22,354 nucleotides of DNA from JBEHWX01 sp048498995 (GTDB lineage Bacteria > Bacteroidota > Ignavibacteria > OLB7): NCBI GenBank assembly GCA_048498995.1, contig JBEHWX010000095.1, positions 1-22,354 on the forward strand, read 5' to 3'. Made by a program: the position numbers and the translations under genes. The notes beneath the pieces are model-generated. The model did not search any database. It was not told the DNA's origin and worked only from the letters and a program-made list of their open reading frames with translations. This document shows positions 15,257-22,318 of this stretch, piece by piece. Every line of letters starts with the position of its first letter. Positions within the stretch are counted from its first letter, which is position 1.

Positions 15257-16270
15257 ATGACCGACGCAACCGGATCGCCGGGCGTCGCCGGACGCGTGAC
15301 CGGCGTGGCGCTGACGACCAACGTGGGGCTGTTCGCGATCAAGCTCTGGGGATTTCTCATGAGCGGCTCGGTCGCGCTCTTCTCCGACGCGATGAACTCC
15401 CTGCTGGATATCGCCTCCTCGACCGCGGTGCTGGTGTCGGTGAGGGTGGGGCGGAAGCTCCCGGATCGCGAGCACCAGTTCGGGCACTCCCGCGCCGAGC
15501 CGATCGCCGGGTTCGTCATCGCCGTGGTCGCCTGCGTGCTCGGCGTCGAGGTGGTGCAGGAGTCGATCATCAAGTTCTTCACCCCGCACGATCACGATAT
15601 CAATTCCTGGCTCTTCGGCATCCTCGGCGTGGCCATCGTGGCCAAGATGCTGCTGGCCCGCTGGCAGGCGAGCGTCGGACGGCGGGTGCGGAGCCCGGCC
15701 ATCATCGCCTCGGCCGTCGACTCCCGGAACGACGTGCTCTCCTCGATCGCCGCGCTCGTGGGAATCGGCGGAGCCGCCCTCGGCTTTCTGATGGCCGACG
15801 AGATCGCCGGCCTGATCGGCGGCCTGCTGATCCTCAGAAGCGCCGTGCAGATCGTGCGCGACAACCTGGACATGCTCCTCGGACGCGCCCCGGGCGACGA
15901 GGTGATCGAGATGGTGATGGCTCGGGTGATTCAGGTGGAAGGGGTCGAGGGGATCAGGCTCTGCCGGGGGCATTATGTCGGTAGCGAGCTGCATTTCGAG
16001 ATCATCATCGCCTGCCGCGGGGAGATTTCGACGTACGAATCGGCCGATATCGCCGATCGGGCGCGGAGCGCCGCCCTGCTGCATCCGGAGGTCCAGGTCG
16101 CCTTTGTCCACGTCGACACCGTGAATGGGCCGCGGCATTACCCGGAGCTTCACGGCCGTCTCGGCGGCTACCCCGCGGGCATTTCCGCCGCCGGACCTTC
16201 CGCCGCCGGCCCGTCCACCGCCGGACCTTCCGCCGCCGGACCTTCCACGGAGCCGCCGGCCGCCTCCTGA
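15257..16270 (+). CDS. Cation diffusion facilitator (CDF) metal exporter, possibly Mn-type
   Basis: This 337-residue inner-membrane proton antiporter exports divalent metal. ATG 15257 follows a purine-rich GGAGGGGAGGGAGG site. Six hydrophobic helices (about 15-205) precede a cytosolic metal-binding domain (about 215-300). The transport site reads N47-x3-D51 in TM2 (MNSLLD) and D155-x3-D159 in TM5 (VDSRND), where zinc/iron CDFs usually have D-x3-D with H- or D-x3-D. As I recall, N/D with D/D is associated with manganese exporters such as MntE, so Mn is plausible but unproven. HSRAEP (77-82) is the usual CDF loop motif. The last 30 residues are an (AAGPS)-type repeat with no family counterpart. 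It is flanked by hairpins on both sides and so is probably monocistronic. Confidence 0.92.
   Translation: MTDATGSPGVAGRVTGVALTTNVGLFAIKLWGFLMSGSVALFSDAMNSLLDIASSTAVLVSVRVGRKLPDREHQFGHSRAEPIAGFVIAVVACVLGVEVVQESIIKFFTPHDHDINSWLFGILGVAIVAKMLLARWQASVGRRVRSPAIIASAVDSRNDVLSSIAALVGIGGAALGFLMADEIAGLIGGLLILRSAVQIVRDNLDMLLGRAPGDEVIEMVMARVIQVEGVEGIRLCRGHYVGSELHFEIIIACRGEISTYESADIADRARSAALLHPEVQVAFVHVDTVNGPRHYPELHGRLGGYPAGISAAGPSAAGPSTAGPSAAGPSTEPPAAS
16184..16243. repeat. 15-bp tandem repeat, 4 copies, coding the CDF C-terminal tail
   Basis: Units at 16184, 16199, 16214 and 16229 (TCCGCCGCCGGACCT with few changes) encode SAAGP/STAGP. The period is a multiple of three, so copy-number change keeps the reading frame. 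Confidence 0.9.
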
Positions 16271-16272
16271 TC

Positions 16273-16303
16273 CGCGGGCTCCCGGAGCCCACCCGCGATT
16301 TTC
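16273..16303 (+). terminator. Terminator after the CDF gene
   Basis: CGCGGG (16273-16278) pairs with CCCGCG (16292-16297), and an alternative inner stem GGGCTC/GAGCCC exists. ATTTTCC follows, starting 3 nt after the stop. Confidence 0.72.
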
Positions 16304-16493
16304 CACCCGTTTCCCCCTCCTGGTCACGCCACGTGTTACATCCGCGGGGTACGTCCGACTTCCTGTGTCGACATCGTGCCGACCGGCCGGCATCCGTGCA
16401 TCATCCCATGGCCTTCCCGCCCCCCGGCGCACGCCGTCCACGAGGTCCAGACAAATCTTCAATCCTCCACATGTAGTATTTCGGAGACGACCG

Positions 16494-18182
16494 ATGAGGT
16501 GGTATCACCGGGCCCTTCCGCTGTTTGCGCTGATCGGCGGCCTTTATCTCGAATCATGCATTTCGCTCCCCAGCGTGGGGCTGTATCGTGGCGGCGCCGG
16601 CACCCCCTCGACGGAGATCGTCGGGCTCAACGGCGCCCGCGTCCGGAACATCAGCTTTCAGAACATCGGCGCCTCGGCCGCGCGTCCGGTGGTGATCCCG
16701 ATGGAGTCGGGGGGCGTGGCCGCGCTCCAGCTGGTCACTCCCACCGAATACAGCCTGGCGCGGCTCAACGACACGCTCGGCTCCTCCTGGGCCACCTCCT
16801 TCACCTCCCCGGAGGCCAAGGGAGGGCTCTCCGGCCTGATGTCGCTCGGCGGGCTGACGATGCCGGCCGACGCGCCGCTGGCGACCACGCGGGCCAACGG
16901 GAAGATCGGCATCCTCAGCTCCAGACGCCTTCCGGACGATTCGGTGCAGCTGGTTGCCCGGATCTTCGACGAGAAGAGCGGCAAGCTCGATCGCGAAGCT
17001 GTCGTCTACCGCCTGAAGGAGACCGGCGAGATGGATCCCACGCGCGCCACCAGCAGCGCCGCGGTCTCGCCGAACGGCTCGATGGTCGCCGTCTGGACCC
17101 CGGTGGCGATGAACAACGACCGTCCGGCCAAGTTCGACGTGCAGATCCTCGGACCCGATCTCGACGTCCGCGGCAAGGGGATCGTCTCGGTGGAATCCGA
17201 GGAGCGGAGCGAGCGCTTCGCCGGCATGCTCGTCAACGACGCCGGGGAGCTCTTCGCGGTGACCCGGAACGAGTCGGGACTGGTGGCCGTCACCCGGCAT
17301 CAGCTGCTCGGCGGGGGAGCGCCTTCGAGGCTCGAGACGAAGATCTCGGTGCCGGACGCCTATCGCACCGCGCTCAAGGATATCCGCTTCGGCTTCGACG
17401 GCCCGGCCATGATCTGGGCGATGCTCGGCGGCATCGACACCGATCACAACGACAACCTGGTCGGCGTGGCCTCCGCCCGCTTCGATTTCGCGTCGAACAC
17501 CGTCCCGACCTCGAAGTTCACGGCGATCCCGGAGAAGACGCTCGAGGAGATCTTCGTGGACGACAACGACTTCAAGGCCGCGATGCTGCAGAGCGTGCAG
17601 CAGGCCCCGAACAGCGACACCCACGTGGCGATCTTCGAGCAGCGCGCCGTCCGGGAGGATATCCCCACCGGCATCTCCATCGGCGGCTCCTCCAAGAAGT
17701 CCGACAAGAAATACGTCGGCCTGGCCGAGAACGTCGTGATGCTCGGCCTCGACCGGGAGGGCAACCTGATCTGGCGCCAGGGCTTCCGGAAATCGCAGCG
17801 GATCGAAAGCTCGGCCTCGACCGACAACATCATCAAGGCGATGTACCGCGACGGCAACGCCGACCAGCGCGCCAACGAGTCGCCGCTGTTCTATCCGATC
17901 TCGATGAGCGCCGGCGTCGGCCGCGACGGCGTGCTCCGGATCGTCTACCCGGACGACAGCAAGCTGCACCTGCGGGAATACCGGATCGCCGACGGCGAGG
18001 CGGTCGGCGGCGGCAAGGACCGCGAGGTGGCCAAGCTCCCCTCGGCCGGGCTGACCGGCGGCGCGATGGTGGTCCGTCCGACCCTCACCTGGATCGGGGA
18101 CCGCGCGTTCGTGGTCTCGGTGTTCGAGCGTACCGGGCTGACCGGCAGCGGCGACATGAAGCTGGTGCGCGTGGAGTACTGA
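16494..18182 (+). CDS. Hypothetical envelope lipoprotein (562 aa)
   Basis: I do not recognise this family. ATG 16494 has GGAG at 16483-16486 (7-nt spacing) and opens a signal peptide ending LYLESC, with Cys22 as the probable lipidated residue. The mature part is mostly short beta-rich segments with recurring patterns such as 'VSPNGSMVAVWTP', 'NDAGELFAVTRN', 'LDREGNLIWRQGF' and 'GRDGVLRIVYPD'. These look like blades of a beta-propeller, suggesting a binding or scaffold role. Mid-protein there is an acidic stretch (FVDDNDF) and a glycine/lysine loop (GGSSKKSDKK). No catalytic motif was found. It lies between the CDF gene and a terminator and is probably expressed alone. Its GC-rich codon use matches the flanks, so there is no sign of recent transfer. 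Confidence 0.82.
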   Translation: MRWYHRALPLFALIGGLYLESCISLPSVGLYRGGAGTPSTEIVGLNGARVRNISFQNIGASAARPVVIPMESGGVAALQLVTPTEYSLARLNDTLGSSWATSFTSPEAKGGLSGLMSLGGLTMPADAPLATTRANGKIGILSSRRLPDDSVQLVARIFDEKSGKLDREAVVYRLKETGEMDPTRATSSAAVSPNGSMVAVWTPVAMNNDRPAKFDVQILGPDLDVRGKGIVSVESEERSERFAGMLVNDAGELFAVTRNESGLVAVTRHQLLGGGAPSRLETKISVPDAYRTALKDIRFGFDGPAMIWAMLGGIDTDHNDNLVGVASARFDFASNTVPTSKFTAIPEKTLEEIFVDDNDFKAAMLQSVQQAPNSDTHVAIFEQRAVREDIPTGISIGGSSKKSDKKYVGLAENVVMLGLDREGNLIWRQGFRKSQRIESSASTDNIIKAMYRDGNADQRANESPLFYPISMSAGVGRDGVLRIVYPDDSKLHLREYRIADGEAVGGGKDREVAKLPSAGLTGGAMVVRPTLTWIGDRAFVVSVFERTGLTGSGDMKLVRVEY

Positions 18183-18214
18183 GCGCGCCGACCGATATCA
18201 CTTCGGACGCGAGA

Positions 18215-18253
18215 CGGCCCGCCGGTGAAGAATCGGCGGGCCGGCGCGTTGTT
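18215..18253 (+). terminator. Terminator after the hypothetical lipoprotein
   Basis: CGGCCCGCCG (18215-18224) pairs perfectly with CGGCGGGCCG (18234-18243) and is followed by GCGCGTTGTT. Confidence 0.7.
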
Positions 18254-18258
18254 ACGAT

Positions 18259-18342
18259 ATCCCGACCGGTATCCCGACCGGTATCCCGACAGGTATCCCG
18301 ACCGGTATCCCGACAGGTGTCCTGACCGGAATCCCGACCGGG
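18259..18342. repeat. 12-bp tandem repeat, 7 copies
   Basis: The unit ATCCCGACCGGT runs from 18259 in 12-bp steps. Units 1, 2 and 4 are identical; 3 and 5 share one change (ACAGG); 6 (GTCCTGACCGGA) and 7 are more diverged. It sits in the spacer between the lipoprotein terminator and the small gene. Read in one frame it would give YPDR repeats, but no credible gene contains it. The rest of the spacer to 18468 shows nothing clear. Confidence 0.95.
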
Positions 18343-18468
18343 GAACGGTTCGGGGAGGGGGCCACGCCGGCATCCGCCGGGCGCGAATTCCCGGCGAGCT
18401 TTTCCAACGGAGGCGGGGCATCGGCGCTCAGAACTTCGTACCTTCGGGGGATTCCCTTCGAACTGCCA

Positions 18469-18768
18469 ATGCAGAGCATCATGGATAGAACCACGCCGCC
18501 GGGGGAGCGCCCCGGCGCGTCCGGATTCGCCGGCGTCGGCTCCGAGGAGCTGGCGCGTCTGGCGTATCGACTTCTGGACACGATAGATTTCCTGGAAATG
18601 AACGACGGCAACCGGCTCGGTTATCACCTCTACCTCTATCTGAAGGGGGATATCCCCTCGATCGCCGAGGCGATCTACGAGGCGAAGGCCCGCACGCCGG
18701 TCGGACCGAAGGAGCTGGAGATGATCATCGCCGAGCGTCTGCGCGCGGCGGGAGCTGGCGCAGCGTGA
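18469..18768 (+). CDS. Small helical protein coupled to the LD-carboxypeptidase gene
   Basis: This 99-residue protein has no family I recognise. After a proline/glycine-rich start it is helical and amphipathic: EELARLAYRLLDTIDFLEMND (about 26-46), a YHLYLYLKGD motif, then IAEAIYEAKA and a C-terminal helix KELEMIIAERLRA. There is no signal peptide, so it is cytoplasmic. Its TGA (18766-18768) overlaps the GTG of the next gene in a GTGA tetranucleotide, which implies translational coupling and supports it being real. The start is uncertain: ATG 18469 and ATG 18481 are both in frame and neither has a strong ribosome site. Function is unknown. Confidence 0.68.
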   Translation: MQSIMDRTTPPGERPGASGFAGVGSEELARLAYRLLDTIDFLEMNDGNRLGYHLYLYLKGDIPSIAEAIYEAKARTPVGPKELEMIIAERLRAAGAGAA

Positions 18769-19982
18769 GCGATCGTTCCCGTCGTCGGTTCATCGGCGCC
18801 GCGTTCGGCGGCGCCCTCTCGCTGCCGACTCTGCTGAGGTCGTGGCGGCCGCAGGCGGGGCCCGGCGCCGCGCTCGACCCGCTCCGTGCCCAGGATTCGC
18901 TCCGCGCCCAGGATTCGGTCCCCGCCTCCCAGCCCCCCTCCACGGTGACCGGGGCCGCGGCCGATGCCCCCCGCCGCCGGAAGGAGGAGACCCGGGGGGA
19001 GCCGGAAATCATCCGCGCGCCGGAGCTGGGGAAAGGCTCGACGGTGGCGATCTGCGCGCCGGCCAGCGGCGTCTCCCGTGGGGAGGTGCTCGACGCGGCC
19101 GCGGCGCTGAAGAATCTCGGCTTCAACGTCAAGCTCGGCGACTATCTGACCAAGGGCTTCGGCTATCTGGCCGGCACCGACGAGCAGCGGGCGGAGGATC
19201 TGATGAAGTTCGTCCGCGATCCGGAGGTCGACTGCATCATGGCGATCCGCGGCGGCTACGGCGTGATGCGGATCCTTCCGTTGATCGACTTCGAGGCGAT
19301 CCGCGCCAATCCGAAGGTGATCATCGGCTACTCCGACATCACGGCGCTGGTCAACGCGATCTTCCTGAAATCCCGGATGATCGCCTTCCACGGCCCGGTG
19401 GCCAGCTCCACGTTCGATCCCTATACCCTCGACTCCTTCCGCCGCACCGTGATGGCCGCCAGCCCGGCCGGCGAGTTCGCCGAAAGCTCCGAGTTCAAGG
19501 GGACGGTCTTCGGCGAGGCGCGCGCCAGCACGGTGGTGTCCGGCACGGCGCAGGGACGCCTGGTCGGCGGCAACCTGTCGCTGGTGACCGCGATGATGGG
19601 AACGCCCTGGGAGATCGACATGCGGGGGAACATCCTCTTCCTGGAGGAGATCTCCGAGGAGCCCTACCGGCTGGACCGGATGCTGACGCAGCTGGCGATC
19701 TCCGGCAAGCTCGGCGCCTGCGCCGGCGTGGCGCTCGGGCGCTTCAACAAATGCGAGTCGAAGGGGAAGAAGGGGGAGTTCCAGATGTCCCTCTCGATCG
19801 AGCAGGTGGTGCGGGGGATCCTGGAGCCGCTCAAGATCCCGACCGTCTACGGACTGTCGATCGGCCACATCAAGAGCAAGCTCACCGTCCCGGTCGGGGC
19901 GCTGGCCACGCTGAACGCGGACGCCAAGACGCTGACTATCGACGAGGCGGCGGTGGCCGAGCGGGTGGTTTCCCGGCCGTGA
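18765..19982 (+). CDS. LD-carboxypeptidase (S66/MccF-like), apparently exported
   Basis: This 405-residue S66-family serine peptidase would remove the terminal D-amino acid from peptidoglycan tetrapeptides; some members (MccF) cleave peptide-nucleotides. The catalytic set is visible: Ser190 in GYSD, Glu294 in LFLEE, His368 in SIGHIK, plus RGGYG (162-166). The catalytic domain begins only at about residue 90. Ahead of it are a twin-arginine-type leader (SRRRFIGAAFGGALSLP) and a disordered linker with a tandem LRAQDS repeat, both absent from the usual roughly 300-residue cytoplasmic LdcA. The protein therefore looks Tat-exported. GTG 18765 is the start because it gives the GTGA overlap and keeps the RRRF leader at the N-terminus. 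The LD-carboxypeptidase assignment is firm; the exact substrate is open. Confidence 0.9.
   Translation: MSDRSRRRFIGAAFGGALSLPTLLRSWRPQAGPGAALDPLRAQDSLRAQDSVPASQPPSTVTGAAADAPRRRKEETRGEPEIIRAPELGKGSTVAICAPASGVSRGEVLDAAAALKNLGFNVKLGDYLTKGFGYLAGTDEQRAEDLMKFVRDPEVDCIMAIRGGYGVMRILPLIDFEAIRANPKVIIGYSDITALVNAIFLKSRMIAFHGPVASSTFDPYTLDSFRRTVMAASPAGEFAESSEFKGTVFGEARASTVVSGTAQGRLVGGNLSLVTAMMGTPWEIDMRGNILFLEEISEEPYRLDRMLTQLAISGKLGACAGVALGRFNKCESKGKKGEFQMSLSIEQVVRGILEPLKIPTVYGLSIGHIKSKLTVPVGALATLNADAKTLTIDEAAVAERVVSRP
18882..18917. repeat. 18-bp in-frame duplication in the LD-carboxypeptidase linker
   Basis: CTCCGTGCCCAGGATTCG is followed by CTCCGCGCCCAGGATTCG, one base different, coding LRAQDS twice in the non-conserved linker. 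Confidence 0.9.
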
Positions 19983-20027
19983 GGCGGTTCGCCCGGCGGT
20001 GAGCCGGGACCTCCGGCGGTGACGGGG

Positions 20028-20040
20028 CCCCGAATCGGGG
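20028..20040 (+). other. Short hairpin in the leader of the permease gene
   Basis: CCCCG-AAT-CGGGG could fold locally. Bases 20030-20039 are also fully complementary to 20140-20149, so the two foldings would exclude each other. Confidence 0.4.
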
Positions 20041-20069
20041 AGGGAGTTTCCGAAGAAAGCAAGCGCGTG

Positions 20070-20113
20070 GCGATGCCCGTTCTCCTGGTCGAGGGCGGGC
20101 ATCGCTTGTTCTT
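20070..20113 (+). terminator. Hairpin followed by TTGTTCTT: terminator or attenuator
   Basis: GCGATGCCCG (20070-20079) pairs perfectly with CGGGCATCGC (20096-20105) around a 16-base loop, then TTGTTCTT (20106-20113). It lies 88 bp after the LD-carboxypeptidase stop and about 110 bp before the permease gene, so it could end the first transcript or attenuate the second. Confidence 0.7.
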
Positions 20114-20147
20114 CCAGGTAAGGCAGTAAATTTGCGACGCCCGATTC

Positions 20148-20198
20148 GGAGCCTTCCCATCGCGGAAGCTCCAGTGACCGCGCGCCCCCGGCGCGCGG
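20148..20198 (+). other. Two further hairpins just upstream of the permease gene
   Basis: GGAGCCTTCC (20148-20157) pairs with GGAAGCTCC (20164-20172) with one bulged base. CCGCGCGCC (20178-20186) pairs perfectly with GGCGCGCGG (20190-20198) around CCC. The second ends 27 nt before the ATG, and no strong ribosome-binding site is visible after it. Confidence 0.5.
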
Positions 20199-20225
20199 CC
20201 GATGTGGAATGACGCATTCGTTTGA

Positions 20226-22121
20226 ATGAAACCGCTCGTACTGGTTGCTCTGAACGCGGCGCTCGTCGCCCTGTTCGTGTATCTGTGGCGCAAGAAGAAT
20301 CTGCTGTCGTCGTTCGAGGGGGGGAAGTGGTATCTCTCCTGGCTCGCCGTGGCGGTGATCACCCTGATGGACGGGCTCTCCTCCATCTACTACGCGCCGG
20401 CCGAATCCTACCACTTCATCGGCGCCAACGCCATCCTCTTCATCGCGGTCACCGCGCTGATCATCCGATTCCTGATGACCAGGATGACCGAGATCTCGCG
20501 CATCCTCGAACGACATGGGATACGTGGCGGCGGCGTCTACTCGTTCAGTTACCTGGTTCTCGGTCCGGTCGTCTCCTTCATCGCCGTTTCCTCGATTTTC
20601 GTCGATTACATCCTGACCGCCTGTATCTCCACGGTTTCGGCCGTCGAGAACGCGCACGCGATGTTCGGCTCCTATCAGACGGGGCTGGTGGATTTCGGCT
20701 TCCAGATGTTCATCGTCTGGGCCGTGGCGCTGCTGAACATCGTGGGTATCAGCGAGAGCGCCCGGTTCACCTTCGGCGTCTTCACCGCGGCATCGTTCAT
20801 TCTGCTGACCCTGGTGGCCAGCGGCATCATCGACATGCCGACGGCCGGATGGGAGGCGATGGGGCAGAGCGTGATCCACGTCGGACGGGAGTTCCGGACC
20901 GATGGCTTCGCCTCGATCGCCCACAACATCAGCTTCATCATCATCGGCGTCTCGAGCTGTATCCTGGCGTATTCGGGGGTCGAGTCGGTGATCCAGACGG
21001 CGGGGCTGGTCAGGAACTGGCATGATGTCCGGCGGGCCTACATGTTCCTCGGCCTGACCGTCGGCGTGGTCACCCCGGTGATCGCGGCGCTGGCGCTGTC
21101 GCATCCGGGGATCGATCTGACCAAGCACGAGGGGGACCTGATCACCTTCTACGGACGGATCCTCAACGGGCCGATGTTCGCGATCGCGGTCGGCGCGCTG
21201 GCCAGCTTCATCCTGACCATGGCGGTCAACACCGCGTACGTGGCCTCGGCCGAGCTGATCGAGCATGTCGGCGAGCGCTACGGGTTCCACTGGATCGTGC
21301 AGCGGAACCAGCGCGGCTCCCTCTACCGGATCCACCTGATCAACGCCGCCCTCTACACCACGGTGATCGTGATCACCGCCGGAAGCCAGCGGGTGCTGGC
21401 CGAGATGTACGCGGTGGGTCTGGTGGCCAGCTTCGTGATCAACACCGGATCGCTGCTGATCTATCGCTATCGTGCCGGCACCACGACGCAGGGGGAAGTG
21501 GTGGTGCCGAAGGACGTGCCGAGCGAGAAGTATCACAGCTCCCGGTTCGGCACGCTGCTGCTGTTCCTGCTGCTGCTCGGCTGTCTGATCTACCTGGCGT
21601 ATTCCAAGCCGTTCGGCCTGGCGATGTGGGCCACCTTCACCGTCGTCTGTCTGGTGATCGGCATCCGGGTGGCGCGCAAGCGGGCGCCGGAGATCAAGCA
21701 CCTGATCCGGTCGGATTCGCCGATGGAGATGATCCTCCATCTGGCCGAGCAGGACGAGGAGGATCTCCACATCCACTTCCGGCGGCCGACCGAGCAATTG
21801 GCCATCGGCTCCAGCGAGGTCTACATCTCCTTCTTCTCGCCGAGGCTCGGCCTGCCGGAATCGCAGGGGCCGGGGCACTTCCGCTTCGCCAACGAGCGGG
21901 TGCCGCTGATCGACGCGATCAAGGAGATCATCGAGCTGGTCAAGTACGAGTTCCCGGACCGCACGGTGACATTCCATTTCGGGTGGCCGCTGAGCTCCTG
22001 GTTCGATCGTCTGTCGATCGGCGTGATGGTCTACAGCCTGATGCAGCTTCCGCAGCAGTATCCGAGCTACAACTTCATGATCGAATACCACACGCGCGGC
22101 GAGCCTGCTCCGACCAGCTGA
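20226..22121 (+). CDS. APC-superfamily permease, KimA/KUP-like, with cytosolic C-terminal domain
   Basis: This 631-residue inner-membrane transporter has about a dozen hydrophobic segments up to residue ~485 and a soluble C-terminal domain (~495-631). TM1 reads MDGLSSIYYAP (Asp49 to Tyr56), and a later helix reads VDYILTACIS (Thr131, Ser135). These match the spacing of D..Y and T...S that, as I recall, line the K+ site in KimA (DALSSVAY, DYVLTVAVS). Generic amino-acid permeases of the same superfamily can look similar, so K+ versus amino acid is undecided. GGGVYSF (101-107) corresponds to the superfamily's GG-Y motif. The C-terminal domain is alpha/beta-like (LIDAIKEIIELVKYEF, TVTFHFGWP) and could be regulatory. 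The start ATG 20226 lacks a clear ribosome site. The gene follows a structured leader and is followed by its own terminator. Confidence 0.85.
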   Translation: MKPLVLVALNAALVALFVYLWRKKNLLSSFEGGKWYLSWLAVAVITLMDGLSSIYYAPAESYHFIGANAILFIAVTALIIRFLMTRMTEISRILERHGIRGGGVYSFSYLVLGPVVSFIAVSSIFVDYILTACISTVSAVENAHAMFGSYQTGLVDFGFQMFIVWAVALLNIVGISESARFTFGVFTAASFILLTLVASGIIDMPTAGWEAMGQSVIHVGREFRTDGFASIAHNISFIIIGVSSCILAYSGVESVIQTAGLVRNWHDVRRAYMFLGLTVGVVTPVIAALALSHPGIDLTKHEGDLITFYGRILNGPMFAIAVGALASFILTMAVNTAYVASAELIEHVGERYGFHWIVQRNQRGSLYRIHLINAALYTTVIVITAGSQRVLAEMYAVGLVASFVINTGSLLIYRYRAGTTTQGEVVVPKDVPSEKYHSSRFGTLLLFLLLLGCLIYLAYSKPFGLAMWATFTVVCLVIGIRVARKRAPEIKHLIRSDSPMEMILHLAEQDEEDLHIHFRRPTEQLAIGSSEVYISFFSPRLGLPESQGPGHFRFANERVPLIDAIKEIIELVKYEFPDRTVTFHFGWPLSSWFDRLSIGVMVYSLMQLPQQYPSYNFMIEYHTRGEPAPTS

Positions 22122-22143
22122 TCGCGCGAGTGATCGCGCGAGC
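22120..22143. repeat. 12-bp tandem duplication overlapping the permease stop codon
   Basis: GATCGCGCGAGT (22120) then GATCGCGCGAGC (22132). The TGA stop is 22119-22121, so the repeat starts inside it. Confidence 0.85.
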
Positions 22144-22219
22144 GAGGCCGCCATTCCGAAACGGGACGCCGCCCGGGGAGACGACGAAGCGTACCTGGGA
22201 AGAAGGGTTCCCGAGAAAG

Positions 22220-22236
22220 GGTCCCCGAAGGGGACC
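22220..22236. other. Small hairpin between the permease and its terminator
   Basis: GGTCCCC-GAA-GGGGACC is a perfect 7-bp stem with a three-base loop. No T-run follows. Confidence 0.45.
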
Positions 22237-22237
22237 G

Positions 22238-22266
22238 GAAGGATAGCCGAAGGATAGCCGAAGGAT
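22238..22266. repeat. 11-bp tandem repeat, 2.6 copies
   Basis: GAAGGATAGCC at 22238 and 22249, then a partial GAAGGAT at 22260. It lies directly before the terminator hairpin. Confidence 0.85.
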
Positions 22267-22272
22267 GAAACG

Positions 22273-22318
22273 CGAGCGAGCCCGCTCCAGCAGTGCCGGG
22301 CGGGCTCGCTCGTTCGCA
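22273..22318 (+). terminator. Terminator at the right end
   Basis: CGAGCGAGCCCG (22273-22284) pairs perfectly with CGGGCTCGCTCG (22301-22312) and is followed by TTCG. The T-run is short. No gene is visible from here to the end of the window. Confidence 0.75.

Noticed and set aside
13244..16462. 1072-codon minus-strand frame across M61 copy 2 and the CDF gene
   Set aside because: It covers two clear plus-strand genes and two hairpins, and the sequence is low-complexity Arg/Gly/Asp/His.
18259..18342. CRISPR array
   Set aside because: Units are 12 bp with no spacers between them and there are no cas genes nearby; it is a simple minisatellite.
18225..18488. Plus-strand frame with YPDR repeats over the 12-bp array
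   Set aside because: The GTG start is inside a terminator hairpin, there is no ribosome site, and the protein outside the repeat has no coding character.
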